Shown here: positions 55,705-64,000 of the stretch, piece by piece
Position numbering within the stretch: position 1 is the first letter of the stretch
Layout: each line of letters starts with the position of its first letter
NCBI GenBank assembly: GCA_002418705.1
Contig: DIEQ01000070.1
Span: 28,916-92,915 of the forward strand
Length of the DNA: 64,000 nt
Direction of reading: 5' to 3'
From: Mageeibacillus sp. UBA5770
GTDB taxonomy: Bacteria > Bacillota_A > Clostridia > Saccharofermentanales > Saccharofermentanaceae
The notes under the pieces: generated by a model
What the model was told of the DNA's origin: nothing
The model's database searches: none
Seen by the model: only the letters and a program-made list of their open reading frames with translations
Made by a program: the position numbers and the translations under genes

Positions 55705-57953
55705 CAGACAAAGCGAGACAGGAACAGCAGAACTGGATCATTGAGCAGAAGGGGTTTGACGCGTCTGAAGCTGACTTTTACGACAGCCTTTTCTTCCAGG
55801 GAAATGGCTATGCGGGAGTGCGCGGATTTCAGGATGAGTTCAATACCTGCGATGACTACCTGCGGACGACCTTCATGAACGGCGTGTATGACTATATCAA
55901 AAAAGACATTTCAGATATGGTAAACACTCCGAATTTCTTTGCCGTTAAGATCGGTACAATCGGCACTGCAGAAGAAGTCAGCCCGGTTATTGCTGCAAAT
56001 AGTATTCAAGGTACTTACAGCAGATCACTTAACCTTCATAACGGAGTCCTTTCAAAGAAATATCAGACCAGGTCGGAACAGGGGACTATTGAAATACAAA
56101 TGGACCGTTTCCTTTCCCTTTCAGATACTCACCTTGCCGTACAGCGTCTGTCTGTTGATTCGGTTGATTTTGAGGGTGACATTGATCTGATTTTTTCGAT
56201 CGACGGCGGAGTCAGAAATAATACGATCCACGATGAGCAGCTTAAAAAAGAGATGAATCCCGTGTCCCTGCTCGAGCCTGTGCTTTTCGAAAAGCATGCC
56301 GGTTATCTGCTTATGGCTGAGAAGACACTTTATTCCGGGATTACACTGGCGGAAGCCCTGCGTGTAGAGGTGTCACCGGATACGCACGCTGCAGAGATGG
56401 AGCCATTGATTGATGAAGACAGCAGGATGATCTCATACCATATCAGGATCCGTCTTGCACCCGGCGAACATGCAGAGCTCATCAAAAAAGTGTGCATATA
56501 CTCTTCCCGGGATCCCGAGGGCTGGGCTGATCCGGTGCAGGAATGCAGAAGCAAGATCTCTCTTGCTGCCGGATCATGGGATGCTCTCTATGCCGGTCAC
56601 GCTGCCGCATGGCAACAACGATGGGCGGACAGTGACATCAGAATTGAAGGTGACGACCGTTCACAGTTAGAGGTGCGGTTTGCCATATATAACCTGATTG
56701 TCAATTATTCGGTGAATGACCCCCGCTGCAGCATAGGCGCGAGAGGCCTGACACACGGACGATATAAGGGCTGTTATTTCTGGGATACAGAAATTTACAT
56801 GCTGCCTTTCTACACCCTGACACACCCGCAAAGCGCTAAGAATCTTCTTCTATACCGCTATAACACACTTGATGCCGCCCGCTCCGAAGCTAAAAGATTC
56901 AATCTCTCCGGAGCCCGCTATTCCTGGATGTGTACGCCGGACGGCAAAGAACAGTGTGAGACCTGGGATACCGGCGCCAGTGAGATCCATATTACAGCAG
57001 ATGTCGCCTATGCAATTGACCAGTACTGGAAAATAACAGGTGACGATGATTTTGCAGCCCGTTATGGACTCGAGATGATGATTGAGATCTGCAGATACTG
57101 GGTGAGCCGATTCAGCTATGACGCCAGGACGAATCTTTATAATCTCCTCTGGGTCAAGGGTCCCAATGAATATGGCGGCGTTACCGTCAACAATTCCTTC
57201 ACCGTATCCATGGCTGTCTATGGATTTGAGTCCTGCAGGAAAATGCTGCAGTCGGTTCGCAAGAAGGATCCGGAGCAATATAAGGCGGTTGCTGAGATAA
57301 CGAATTTTGTTGAGGACGAGATCCTCACATGGAATCAGATTTCTTTACATGTGCATATCAGTATCGACAGTAAAAAGAATCTGCTCCTCGAGGACGATCT
57401 GTTTATGCTCTCCGAACCGGTTGATGCTGCCTCCCTCAAAATCGGCGATCAGCCGCTTTACAAGACAATTTGCTTCGACAGGCTGCAGCGCATGCGTGTT
57501 CTCAAGCAGGCAGATGTCCTCCTGCTGATGGGTCTTCTTCCGGAACAGTATACAGATGTACAGAAAAAGGCGGCCTGGGAGTTCTATGAACCGATTACGA
57601 TGCATGATTCGACCTTGAGTTTCGGAACACACGGCTGGGTCGGCGCCATGTTCGGCTTTGACGAAAAGGCATTTGCCTATTTTCAGAAGAGCGCGGGCAT
57701 AGACACAAGAAACCTCATGGGCAATACGGCAGATGAGGGACTCCACCTCGCAGCTTTCGGCGGTACATGGATGACGGCGGTATTCGGATTTGCAGGGCTT
57801 TCCCTGCGCGGGGAAGATATCCGGCTTAATCCTCATCTGCCGAAGACTTGGGAATCGCTATCCTTCCCGTTTATTCATAAGGGGAAAAGATATATATGCA
57901 GGGTCGATCACAGCGGAAGTTCCATTGAGACGGTTTTGCAGAAGGAGGCTTGA
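55701..57953 (+). CDS. GH65 glycoside phosphorylase
   Basis: A 750-residue cytoplasmic enzyme of the maltose/trehalose/kojibiose phosphorylase family. The N-terminal beta-sandwich (ESLFFQGNGYAGVRG-like FFQGNGYAGVRGFQDEF), the barrel motif ARGLTHGRYKGCYFWDTEIYM (shown by GRYKGCYFWDTE), and the catalytic Glu490 in WVKGPNEYGGVTVNNSFT are intact. EGLHLAAFGGTWM near the end is the phosphate-binding region. It splits a disaccharide with phosphate to beta-glucose-1-phosphate plus a sugar. The linkage cannot be read from sequence. ATG 55701 forms an ATGA overlap with the upstream stop. Confidence 0.93.
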   Translation: MTDKARQEQQNWIIEQKGFDASEADFYDSLFFQGNGYAGVRGFQDEFNTCDDYLRTTFMNGVYDYIKKDISDMVNTPNFFAVKIGTIGTAEEVSPVIAANSIQGTYSRSLNLHNGVLSKKYQTRSEQGTIEIQMDRFLSLSDTHLAVQRLSVDSVDFEGDIDLIFSIDGGVRNNTIHDEQLKKEMNPVSLLEPVLFEKHAGYLLMAEKTLYSGITLAEALRVEVSPDTHAAEMEPLIDEDSRMISYHIRIRLAPGEHAELIKKVCIYSSRDPEGWADPVQECRSKISLAAGSWDALYAGHAAAWQQRWADSDIRIEGDDRSQLEVRFAIYNLIVNYSVNDPRCSIGARGLTHGRYKGCYFWDTEIYMLPFYTLTHPQSAKNLLLYRYNTLDAARSEAKRFNLSGARYSWMCTPDGKEQCETWDTGASEIHITADVAYAIDQYWKITGDDDFAARYGLEMMIEICRYWVSRFSYDARTNLYNLLWVKGPNEYGGVTVNNSFTVSMAVYGFESCRKMLQSVRKKDPEQYKAVAEITNFVEDEILTWNQISLHVHISIDSKKNLLLEDDLFMLSEPVDAASLKIGDQPLYKTICFDRLQRMRVLKQADVLLLMGLLPEQYTDVQKKAAWEFYEPITMHDSTLSFGTHGWVGAMFGFDEKAFAYFQKSAGIDTRNLMGNTADEGLHLAAFGGTWMTAVFGFAGLSLRGEDIRLNPHLPKTWESLSFPFIHKGKRYICRVDHSGSSIETVLQKEA

Positions 57954-57954
57954 G

Positions 57955-59007
57955 ATGGGCAGACGGATGACGATTAAGGATGTTGCCAGGGAAGCCAATG
58001 TATCGGTTGCCACTGTGTCCTATGTGCTCAATGGTAAAGATAACATCAGTGAGGACACGCAGCAGCGCGTACGTAAGGCTGTCATTAAACTGGGTTATGT
58101 AACGAATCTGTCTGCAAGAAGTATGGCCACCAACGAATCGAGACTGATCGGAGTGATTATTCCGCAGACAGAACAGGGAGAGAGGCTGCTTTTCCATAAC
58201 GCCTTTTACAGCGAGATGGTCGGAAGCATCGAATATCATGCCAGGAATCATGGTTATCATATCCTGATTACCGGAGCCAACGCGAATGAGGATTACCTGA
58301 ATCTCGTAAAGCAAAGGAATCTTGAAGGTATTATCATCGTCGGTATTTATCCGGATGTGTTTTATTCAGAGCTCAAGAAATCACAGATTCCGATCGTACT
58401 GGTCGACAGTTACTGCCAGGATTTCTATTTTCATAATGTGCAGATCAACGACCGGTACGGCGGATACCTTGCCACCAAGCATCTGCTTGAATGCGGACAC
58501 AGGGAAATCGCCATGGTCGCTTCGACACTGCGGTCCGGCGGCGTAAGTGATGCAAGATTTAACGGTTATAAGGATGCGCTGGCTGAGTACGGAGTTCCTT
58601 TTCGAAAAGAATATATTTTCGAATCGAATATTGATTTCGAATCTGCCAAAGAACAGGCCAGAAGAATTGTGAACTCCAAACATCCGATAACAGCTGTTTT
58701 TGCCTATGCGGATCTGATGGCCGTAGGACTTATCAAGGAGTTCAGCAATCTGGGCATCCGGGTTCCGGAGGATATCTCAATTGTCGGCTTTGATGATCTT
58801 GATCTTGCAAGCTTCTGCATTCCGAGTCTGACAACGATTCACCAGAACATTCAGGAAAAGGGCGCCAAGGCAGTGGAAATTCTGCTTTCTGATATTAAAG
58901 GAAAATCCCAGGGTAAGCAGGAAGTTGTATTGCCGATCAGTCTTGTCCGCCGGGATTCAGTTAAAATCATCCGCGCAGAAGAAGTCACCGGAAAGGGAGG
59001 TAAGTGA
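57955..59007 (+). CDS. LacI-family transcriptional regulator
   Basis: A 350-residue regulator. The N-terminal helix-turn-helix and hinge are typical: TIKDVAREANVSVATVSYVL, QRVRKAVIKLGY. The ligand domain is a sugar-binding fold with FDDLDLASFCIPSLTTI. I start it at ATG 57955 behind AAGGAGG, one base after the GH65 stop; the frame is open further upstream. It is the third gene of the locus and likely represses or activates the promoter at 53758. Confidence 0.94.
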   Translation: MGRRMTIKDVAREANVSVATVSYVLNGKDNISEDTQQRVRKAVIKLGYVTNLSARSMATNESRLIGVIIPQTEQGERLLFHNAFYSEMVGSIEYHARNHGYHILITGANANEDYLNLVKQRNLEGIIIVGIYPDVFYSELKKSQIPIVLVDSYCQDFYFHNVQINDRYGGYLATKHLLECGHREIAMVASTLRSGGVSDARFNGYKDALAEYGVPFRKEYIFESNIDFESAKEQARRIVNSKHPITAVFAYADLMAVGLIKEFSNLGIRVPEDISIVGFDDLDLASFCIPSLTTIHQNIQEKGAKAVEILLSDIKGKSQGKQEVVLPISLVRRDSVKIIRAEEVTGKGGK

Positions 59008-59030
59008 GGGGAGAAGATAAAGGAAAGTGA

Positions 59031-59058
59031 CCCGGAAGCAGTTCGAGCTGCCGCCGGG
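59031..59058 (+). other. Intercistronic hairpin after lacI
   Basis: CCCGG-AA-GCAG pairs with CTGC-CG-CCGGG. An A-rich stretch follows, so it is not a plus-strand terminator. It may stabilise or separate the regulator and binding-protein messages. Confidence 0.5.
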
Positions 59059-59171
59059 CCAAAAAGAAAAAGAACCGTTCAGCCAATTCTGTTTCTGATT
59101 CCGAGTTTACTCGAAGCGGAGAGGGAATTCAATAAGTCAGGAAAAACACTCTCAAATCAAGGAGGCACGAA

Positions 59172-60524
59172 ATGAAAGGTAATAAAAAGATCTCGTCCAT
59201 TATTCTTGCTGCTGCCATGGCTATGTCAATTCTCGTTACCGGCTGCGGAACGACTTCAACAACAGATTCGACAGCTGCCGCTACAACCAAAGCAACTACA
59301 GCCGCTGCAACCACTGCAGAAGGAACAGCTGCTGAAACAACAGCAGCTAAAGAGCCGGTAACCCTCAAAATGGAAGAATTCTCCAGCTCGGGCGGCAATG
59401 AAGAAACACTTGCTGCGATGATCGATGCTTTTGAGACGGCTTATCCATATATCACCGTGGAACTTCAGACGATCGGATATGATGAATATTTTACACAGCT
59501 GCAGACCAAAGTATCCGGCGGCAACACGTCTGACCTATTCGAACTTAATTATGAGAACTTTGTAGCCTATGCTTCAGCCGGAGCCCTTTACAATCTTGGC
59601 GATACAATTAAAGCTTCCGGTGCAGATCTTTCCGGCTTCTACAAGACAGCGCTTGATGCCTATCAGTTTGAAGGCAGCCAATACGCTATACCTGACAGCT
59701 TCTCCAACGTTGTTCTGGTTTATAACAAGGACCTGTTCGATCAGGCAGGCATTGATTACCCGACAAATGACTGGACATGGACCGAAATGGCTGACGCAGC
59801 CAAGACAATCCGTGCCCTCGGAGATGATTACTATGGCCTTTACCGCCCGATTTCTTTCCATGAATTCTTCAAGGCTTCTGAGCAGAACGGAGGATCTCTG
59901 ATCAGTGATGACGGATCCAAGTTCACGATCAACACACCGGAAAATGTAACCGCCCTTAAAGGTATGATCGACTGGGTCAACGGAAGCAATATCATGCCGA
60001 CACAGGAACAGCTCGGCGGCATGGGCGACTGGGATCTCTTTGAGTCAGGCCGTCTCGGAATGATCGTAACCGGTATCTGGTGCTTCGGTACATTTAAGGA
60101 TGCATGTGACTTCAACTGGGACATCTCCATTGAACCCGGCAACACACAGAAGGCAACCCATTTCTTCTCGAACGCCTATGCGGTCGGTGCAAACTGTGAA
60201 CACCCAGAAGAAGCCCTTCTTCTGGCTCAGTTCCTTGCAGGAAGCAAAGAAGCAACAGCCCTTCGTGTCGGCGCAAGCTGGGAACTCCCGCCCGTCACTT
60301 TTGAAGATGTAACGGCTGCCTACCTGAACCAGGACAATCCCTCTAACAGACAGGCTGTTTATGACTCTCTTGAATATCTCATCACACCACCTGTTGTAGA
60401 GCAGAATGCAGAGCTTCAGGAAATCATTACAACTTACTTAAACAAAGCACTTGCCGGTGATCTGTCCGTTGAGGACGCCCTTGCACAGTGCCAGGCCGAA
60501 TGCGAGAGCAAAATAGCCCTTTAA
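59172..60524 (+). CDS. Sugar-binding lipoprotein of ABC transporter (family 1)
   Basis: A 450-residue lipoprotein. The lipobox ends at Cys25 (ILVTGC), a Thr/Ala-rich linker runs to about residue 60, and a binding domain follows (ELQTIGYDEYFTQLQTKVSG, VLVYNKDLFDQAGIDY, DWDLFESGRLGMIVTG). It belongs with the phosphorylase locus by position and strand. No ATPase gene is present. The ribosome site is AAGGAGGCAC. Confidence 0.93.
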   Translation: MKGNKKISSIILAAAMAMSILVTGCGTTSTTDSTAAATTKATTAAATTAEGTAAETTAAKEPVTLKMEEFSSSGGNEETLAAMIDAFETAYPYITVELQTIGYDEYFTQLQTKVSGGNTSDLFELNYENFVAYASAGALYNLGDTIKASGADLSGFYKTALDAYQFEGSQYAIPDSFSNVVLVYNKDLFDQAGIDYPTNDWTWTEMADAAKTIRALGDDYYGLYRPISFHEFFKASEQNGGSLISDDGSKFTINTPENVTALKGMIDWVNGSNIMPTQEQLGGMGDWDLFESGRLGMIVTGIWCFGTFKDACDFNWDISIEPGNTQKATHFFSNAYAVGANCEHPEEALLLAQFLAGSKEATALRVGASWELPPVTFEDVTAAYLNQDNPSNRQAVYDSLEYLITPPVVEQNAELQEIITTYLNKALAGDLSVEDALAQCQAECESKIAL

Positions 60525-60550
60525 TAACGGCACATGTAGATTTTGTGAAT

Positions 60551-60586
60551 AAATCCGGCAGGCGGGAAAGCCTGTCTGCCGGATTT
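60551..60586 (+). other. 11-bp hairpin between binding protein and permease
   Basis: AAATCCGGCAG (60551-60561) and CTGCCGGATTT (60576-60586) are exact complements. There is no long T-run, so it may protect the upstream message or partly stop transcription. Confidence 0.65.
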
Positions 60587-60610
60587 CATAAAAAAGAATG
60601 GGGAATGTTC

Positions 60611-61531
60611 ATGAAACTCCGAAACCAGAAAACCGGAATACTCACCGCTCTTCCTTATCTGCTTCCCAGCCTGTTGGGAATGGCAATATTTAGTGTCCTT
60701 CCGATTATAGCGTCGCTTTGCATCAGCATGACGAGCTGGAGCGGTATGACTCATGTAAGTATTTTCCATGGATTCTTTACCTTCGTAAAAGAACACTTCA
60801 TCGGTTTTCAAAACTATATGACTATTTTCGAAGAAAAGGAAATATGGACCGTACTTGGGCATAACGCATATTTCCTGATTTTGTATTTGCCCCTGATGTT
60901 TATCATGTCGCTCCTTCTTGCTGCGATTGTCGGAGCCGACCGCAAAGCTGTCGGAGTATATAGGGTAATCTATTACATTCCCGTTCTGACGTCATGGGTT
61001 GCCGGTGCGCTGATCTGGAAATGGGTATTAAGCTCGCAGTATGGCCCGATCAATGACCTGCTCGGATTCGTCGGCATTGAAGGCCCGGCCTGGCTCCAGA
61101 GTGAAGTCTGGGCGATGCCGTCCATCGTGCTGGCCAGTGTCTGGAAAGACATGGGTTTCTACGGGATGATTTTCTTAGGCGGACTTCAGAGCATAAACCC
61201 CGAATATTATGAAGCCGCCAAAATCGACGGAGCCAATGCATGGCAGAGGTTCCGCAAAATAACTCTTCCGCTTCTTTCACCGACAACGTTCTTCCTTCTC
61301 ATAATGTTCAGCATAAGCTCCTTCCAGGTCTTTGGACCGATTATGGTTATGACTCCAGACGGCGGACCGCTTAATACAACCTCCGTTGTCGTGTTTCGGC
61401 TTTATCGAGAGGCCTTCTCCTATTACAGGTTTGGCTATGCGTCCGCAATGGCCTTTGTTCTCTTCCTTTTTGTGATATTTTTGACTGCATTCCAGGTAAA
61501 GACAATTGAAAGGACTGTTCATTATGAGTAA
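60611..61531 (+). CDS. Sugar ABC transporter permease, MalF-type
   Basis: A 306-residue membrane subunit with six helices and the EAA loop YYEAAKIDGANAWQRFRKIT. Codon use (Arg as CGC, CGG, CGA, AGG mixed) is like the upstream genes. ATG 60611 follows GGGGA with six bases; ATG 60605 is an alternative. The last codons read HYE-stop, overlapping the next gene's ATG. The suspected contig junction lies at or just after this gene's end. Confidence 0.92.
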   Translation: MKLRNQKTGILTALPYLLPSLLGMAIFSVLPIIASLCISMTSWSGMTHVSIFHGFFTFVKEHFIGFQNYMTIFEEKEIWTVLGHNAYFLILYLPLMFIMSLLLAAIVGADRKAVGVYRVIYYIPVLTSWVAGALIWKWVLSSQYGPINDLLGFVGIEGPAWLQSEVWAMPSIVLASVWKDMGFYGMIFLGGLQSINPEYYEAAKIDGANAWQRFRKITLPLLSPTTFFLLIMFSISSFQVFGPIMVMTPDGGPLNTTSVVVFRLYREAFSYYRFGYASAMAFVLFLFVIFLTAFQVKTIERTVHYE

Positions 61532-61560
61532 GAGGATTGGAAGGATTCTGAAGTACTTCG
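61490..61560. other. Suspected junction between clostridial-type and Thermotogae-type DNA
   Basis: Upstream genes have mixed Arg codons, Firmicute lipoproteins and monoderm features. From the next permease on nearly all Arg codons are AGA/AGG, the binding protein is not a lipoprotein, and an outer-membrane protein gene follows. The change falls at the overlap of the two permease genes. The exact base cannot be fixed by eye. Confidence 0.65.
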
Positions 61561-62345
61561 TGTTGATATCCGGTGCAGTTGTGATGATTTTCCCGTTTTT
61601 CTGGTCTTTCATGACCTCCTTTAAGGATTTGCGAGAGATTCTCATGGATCCCTTTTCTCTTATCCCGAAGGAGTTCACACTGAAGAATTATGTTAGTGTT
61701 TTCACGAAAGTTCCATTCGCAAGATACCTTCTCAATAGCACTATCGTAGCGCTGGGAACCACTTTCTTGCAACTTGTGACGGCCTCTCTAGCGGCCTTTG
61801 CATTTGCGAGAATGAGATTTAGGGGCAGAGAAGTGATATTCTACATCTTTCTGGCAACTATGATGATCCCTCAGCAAGTCGTAATGATTCCGCAGTATCT
61901 CGTTGTAATGAGACTCAATCTGGACAACTCATACCTTGGCCTCATTATTCCTCACGCAGCCACTGCGATCTCGATCTTTTTTCTGAGGCAGTTCTTTCTC
62001 ACGATTCCAAGGGATCTAGAGGATGCTGCGATAATCGATGGTTGCGGTCCTTTAAGAACTCTGCTCAATGTTTTTTTACCTCTCACAAAACCCGCGATAG
62101 CAACAATCGCAGTCTTTTCTTTCATGTGGTCATGGAACAACTACTTCTGGCCCCTCTTGATTATTAGCGAACCTGAGATGAGAACTGTTCAGTTGGGACT
62201 AGCAATGTTCAAGTCTGAAGGGGGAATACAGTGGGGAGAGTTTATGGCCGCAACTGTAGTGGCTACGCTTCCGATCATGATAGCCTATTTCATCGCTCAG
62301 AAGCAATTCGTGAAGGGAATAACCCTTACGGGACTAAAAGGATAG
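61524..62345 (+). CDS. Sugar ABC transporter permease, MalG-type (Thermotogae-like)
   Basis: A 273-residue second permease. Six helices, the EAA loop RDLEDAAIIDGCGPLRTLLN and the C-terminal GITLTGLKG typical of MalG-type subunits are present. By my reading 12 of its 13 Arg codons are AGA or AGG, unlike the partner permease upstream. ATG 61524 overlaps the MalF stop. It is followed after 16 bp by a binding-protein gene, giving this hybrid operon two binding proteins. Confidence 0.92.
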   Translation: MSKRIGRILKYFVLISGAVVMIFPFFWSFMTSFKDLREILMDPFSLIPKEFTLKNYVSVFTKVPFARYLLNSTIVALGTTFLQLVTASLAAFAFARMRFRGREVIFYIFLATMMIPQQVVMIPQYLVVMRLNLDNSYLGLIIPHAATAISIFFLRQFFLTIPRDLEDAAIIDGCGPLRTLLNVFLPLTKPAIATIAVFSFMWSWNNYFWPLLIISEPEMRTVQLGLAMFKSEGGIQWGEFMAATVVATLPIMIAYFIAQKQFVKGITLTGLKG

Positions 62346-62361
62346 CGATAAGGAGGAAGAG

Positions 62362-63606
62362 ATGAAAAGAGTGACCATGGTAGTTATCTTGATGATCTTT
62401 GCACTAACGGGAATGGGAGCTGTCACGCTCACATTCTGGCACTCGATGTCCGATTATCAGAAGCCGATTATCGACAAACTCGTATCTGATTTCAACAAGG
62501 CACACAAGGACATCACTGTAAGGGCAATCTTTCAGGGCTCGTACGATGAGACCGTTACGAAACTAAAGGCGGCTTTGCTGGCTGGAAAAGGGCCGGATGT
62601 AGCACAGGTTAACATCGAGCACATCCAGATATTTTCAAAAGACCATTCTCTCCAGGATCTCACAGATCTTCTGGCCGGCGATCCTACGCTTGACCCCGAT
62701 GACTTTGTCCAGAGCTTCTGGCAGACAATAGTTCGTGACGGAAAGCCATATGCGCTTCCTTTCAACATCAGTGCGCTTATGCTTTTTTACAACAAGGATC
62801 ATTTCAGAGCAGCGGGACTTGATCCAGACAGACCTCCTCAGAACTGGGAGGAACTCGAGGAATACGCCAGAAGACTCACAATAAGAAAATCTCTGGATTC
62901 CAGACCCTCTCAGTATGGTCTCTTATGGGGTGTAGACACCATGTTCTATCAGTTTGAACCTCTTGTCTGGCAGAACGGAGGAGAGATTTTCGATGAAGAT
63001 ATGACCGAGTGTGTAATCAATTCTCCTGAGGGAGTCGAGGCTCTGGAAACGTGGAGGCGTTGGTTCGTCGAGGGTTTGTCTCCGGTGGACTTGACCATCG
63101 ATGAAGGAATACAGTCCTTCACAATGGGGAGAATCTCGATGGGCCCCATGACGAGCGGAGGAATTCGGTACGCTCTCGAGAACATACCCTGGAGTCTGGG
63201 AGTAGCCCCTCTTCCTGAAGGTAAACAGAAAACCACAACGCTTGGAGGAGGTTCTCTTGCCATAATGGCCGGACTCTCAGAAGAGAAGCTTCAGGCCGCC
63301 TGGACCTTCATCAAATGGATGGTTTCAGAGAAGAACACATTGTTCTGGTATGAGGGAACGGGATACATGCCGGTTCTGAAGTCTGCAATGAGTTCTCTTG
63401 AGATACAGCTTATCTGGCAGCGCTTCCCGCAGTTGAAGGCTCCAATAGACTCGATAGAGTTTGCCAGACCCAGGCCGGTTCACACAAATATTATTGAGAT
63501 CAGGAATATTCTTTACGACGCTGTTGAGCAGGTAAGAAAAGGGGTTTCAGAGCCAAAATCGGCTTTCGATAGTGCTGTGACGAAAGTCAACGCGTTGCTT
63601 GAGTGA
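62362..63606 (+). CDS. Periplasmic sugar-binding protein, non-lipoprotein
   Basis: A 414-residue family 1 solute-binding protein. Its signal peptide (about 1-19, LTGMGAVT) has no lipobox Cys and no Thr/Ala linker. That is expected of a protein free in the periplasm of a diderm and unlike the two lipoproteins upstream. The binding domain has LTFWHSMSDYQKPIIDKLVS, AALLAGKGPDVAQVN, and LMLFYNKDHFRAAGLD. Arg is mostly AGA/AGG. It lies after the permease and before an Omp85 gene. The ribosome site is AAGGAGGAAG. Confidence 0.93.
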   Translation: MKRVTMVVILMIFALTGMGAVTLTFWHSMSDYQKPIIDKLVSDFNKAHKDITVRAIFQGSYDETVTKLKAALLAGKGPDVAQVNIEHIQIFSKDHSLQDLTDLLAGDPTLDPDDFVQSFWQTIVRDGKPYALPFNISALMLFYNKDHFRAAGLDPDRPPQNWEELEEYARRLTIRKSLDSRPSQYGLLWGVDTMFYQFEPLVWQNGGEIFDEDMTECVINSPEGVEALETWRRWFVEGLSPVDLTIDEGIQSFTMGRISMGPMTSGGIRYALENIPWSLGVAPLPEGKQKTTTLGGGSLAIMAGLSEEKLQAAWTFIKWMVSEKNTLFWYEGTGYMPVLKSAMSSLEIQLIWQRFPQLKAPIDSIEFARPRPVHTNIIEIRNILYDAVEQVRKGVSEPKSAFDSAVTKVNALLE

Positions 63607-63615
63607 GGTGATGAG

Positions 63616-64000
63616 ATGAAGCGAATACTTCTGTCGGTAATATTCATTTTCTTTTCTCTGACGGTTTTTGCCAACAAAATCGTTGAAATTGAAGTAACAG
63701 GTGTTGATAAGACACTTCCACAAGTGGTGATCAATATTTCCGGGCTCAAGATCGGTGAAGATTTGGATATCGAGAGAGTCTACAGGGCAAAGAGAAATCT
63801 GGAAGAATGCGGTCTCTTTACAGACGTATATTTTCAGCTTAGAGACTCAAATGGCGACTATAAGCTGGTGATTACGGTTCAGGAGAGCTCGACAATCTAT
63901 CCCTATTTCGGCAAGTACATGTCAATGGGTTTGGGGGAGAGAAATCTCCTCGGTACCGGTGTTAATCTCTATGGCGGGGTTCGGTTTCTCAGATTGACCG
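63616..64000 (+). CDS. Omp85/BamA-type outer-membrane protein, partial
   Basis: The frame is open to the right edge, giving 128 residues. There is a signal peptide (about 1-19, ending FAN), one POTRA-like domain (IVEIEVTGVDKTLPQVVINI .. RAKRNLEECGLFTDVYFQLR .. VITVQESS) and the beginning of a beta-barrel with GERNLLGTGVNLYGG, a typical Omp85 entry. Such proteins insert outer-membrane proteins and exist only in diderms. The start ATG follows GAGGTGA. It is the clearest sign that the last 2.5 kb does not belong to the monoderm chromosome upstream. Confidence 0.85.
   Translation, partial: MKRILLSVIFIFFSLTVFANKIVEIEVTGVDKTLPQVVINISGLKIGEDLDIERVYRAKRNLEECGLFTDVYFQLRDSNGDYKLVITVQESSTIYPYFGKYMSMGLGERNLLGTGVNLYGGVRFLRLT

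Overview
The first 61.5 kb read as one stretch of chromosome from a low-to-mid GC, monoderm, anaerobic Firmicute of clostridial type. The reasons are strong Shine-Dalgarno sites with frequent TTG and GTG starts, lipoproteins with Thr/Ala-rich linkers, a Spo0A C-terminal-domain protein, a yhbD/bactofilin-like pair, YesM/YesN-type two-component genes, a two-subunit oxygen-sensitive fumarase, and several Fe-S or flavin oxidoreductases. I cannot name the genus. From about 61.5 kb to the end the character changes. Arg codons become almost all AGA/AGG, the solute-binding protein loses its lipobox, and the last gene encodes an Omp85/BamA-type outer-membrane protein. That end looks like a diderm bacterium of Thermotogae type (Mesotoga/Kosmotoga-like is my inference). 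A chimeric contig joined inside a sugar-permease operon is the simplest reading; horizontal transfer is the alternative.

Layout. 1-5.3 kb: a CPBP-family membrane protein with a degraded active site, a prepilin-peptidase-like protein, glycogen phosphorylase and a metallophosphoesterase. 5.4-12.7 kb: a PC4-like ssDNA-binding protein (YdbC), ligA, 5-formyl-THF cyclo-ligase, a GT-C-like membrane protein, a Spo0A-C-terminal protein and HU. 12.9-19.1 kb: fumarase alpha and beta, a DUF1858 protein, an OmpR/7TM-DISM histidine kinase pair and a Y-family polymerase. 19.1-31.4 kb: a structured intergenic region, galK, a radical SAM protein, yhbD plus a bactofilin-like gene behind a MerR-style promoter, CoA-disulfide reductase with rhodanese, a PstS-like lipoprotein, an RlmI-like methyltransferase, Maf, a flavodoxin-PNPOx fusion, an Fe-S aldo/keto reductase and a nitroreductase.

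31.5-38.2 kb: a membrane-anchored unknown, an exported subtilase with four FN3 domains, an orphan DUF4143 ATPase, and a TetR-controlled operon (membrane protein, TetR, Fe-S flavoprotein-like reductase) whose two operators lie in and just after the promoter. 38.3-47.5 kb: a YesM/YesN pair, a carbohydrate ABC transporter, a cytoplasmic GH5 glycosidase and a second orphan ATPase (DUF234 type). 47.5-53.6 kb: an AraC regulator divergent from an L-arabinose-isomerase-family protein, then an archease-rtcB-deoD operon with a hypothetical gene. 53.6-61.5 kb: a sugar-phosphorolysis locus (an alpha/alpha-barrel glycosidase, a GH65 phosphorylase, a LacI regulator, a binding lipoprotein and a permease) with a consensus promoter and clustered LacI-type half-sites.

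Together the clostridial part describes an organism that imports oligosaccharides by ABC transporters and splits them in the cytoplasm by hydrolysis or phosphorolysis (GH5, GH65, GlgP, GalK). I see no CRISPR array, tRNA, rRNA, transposase or phage gene.
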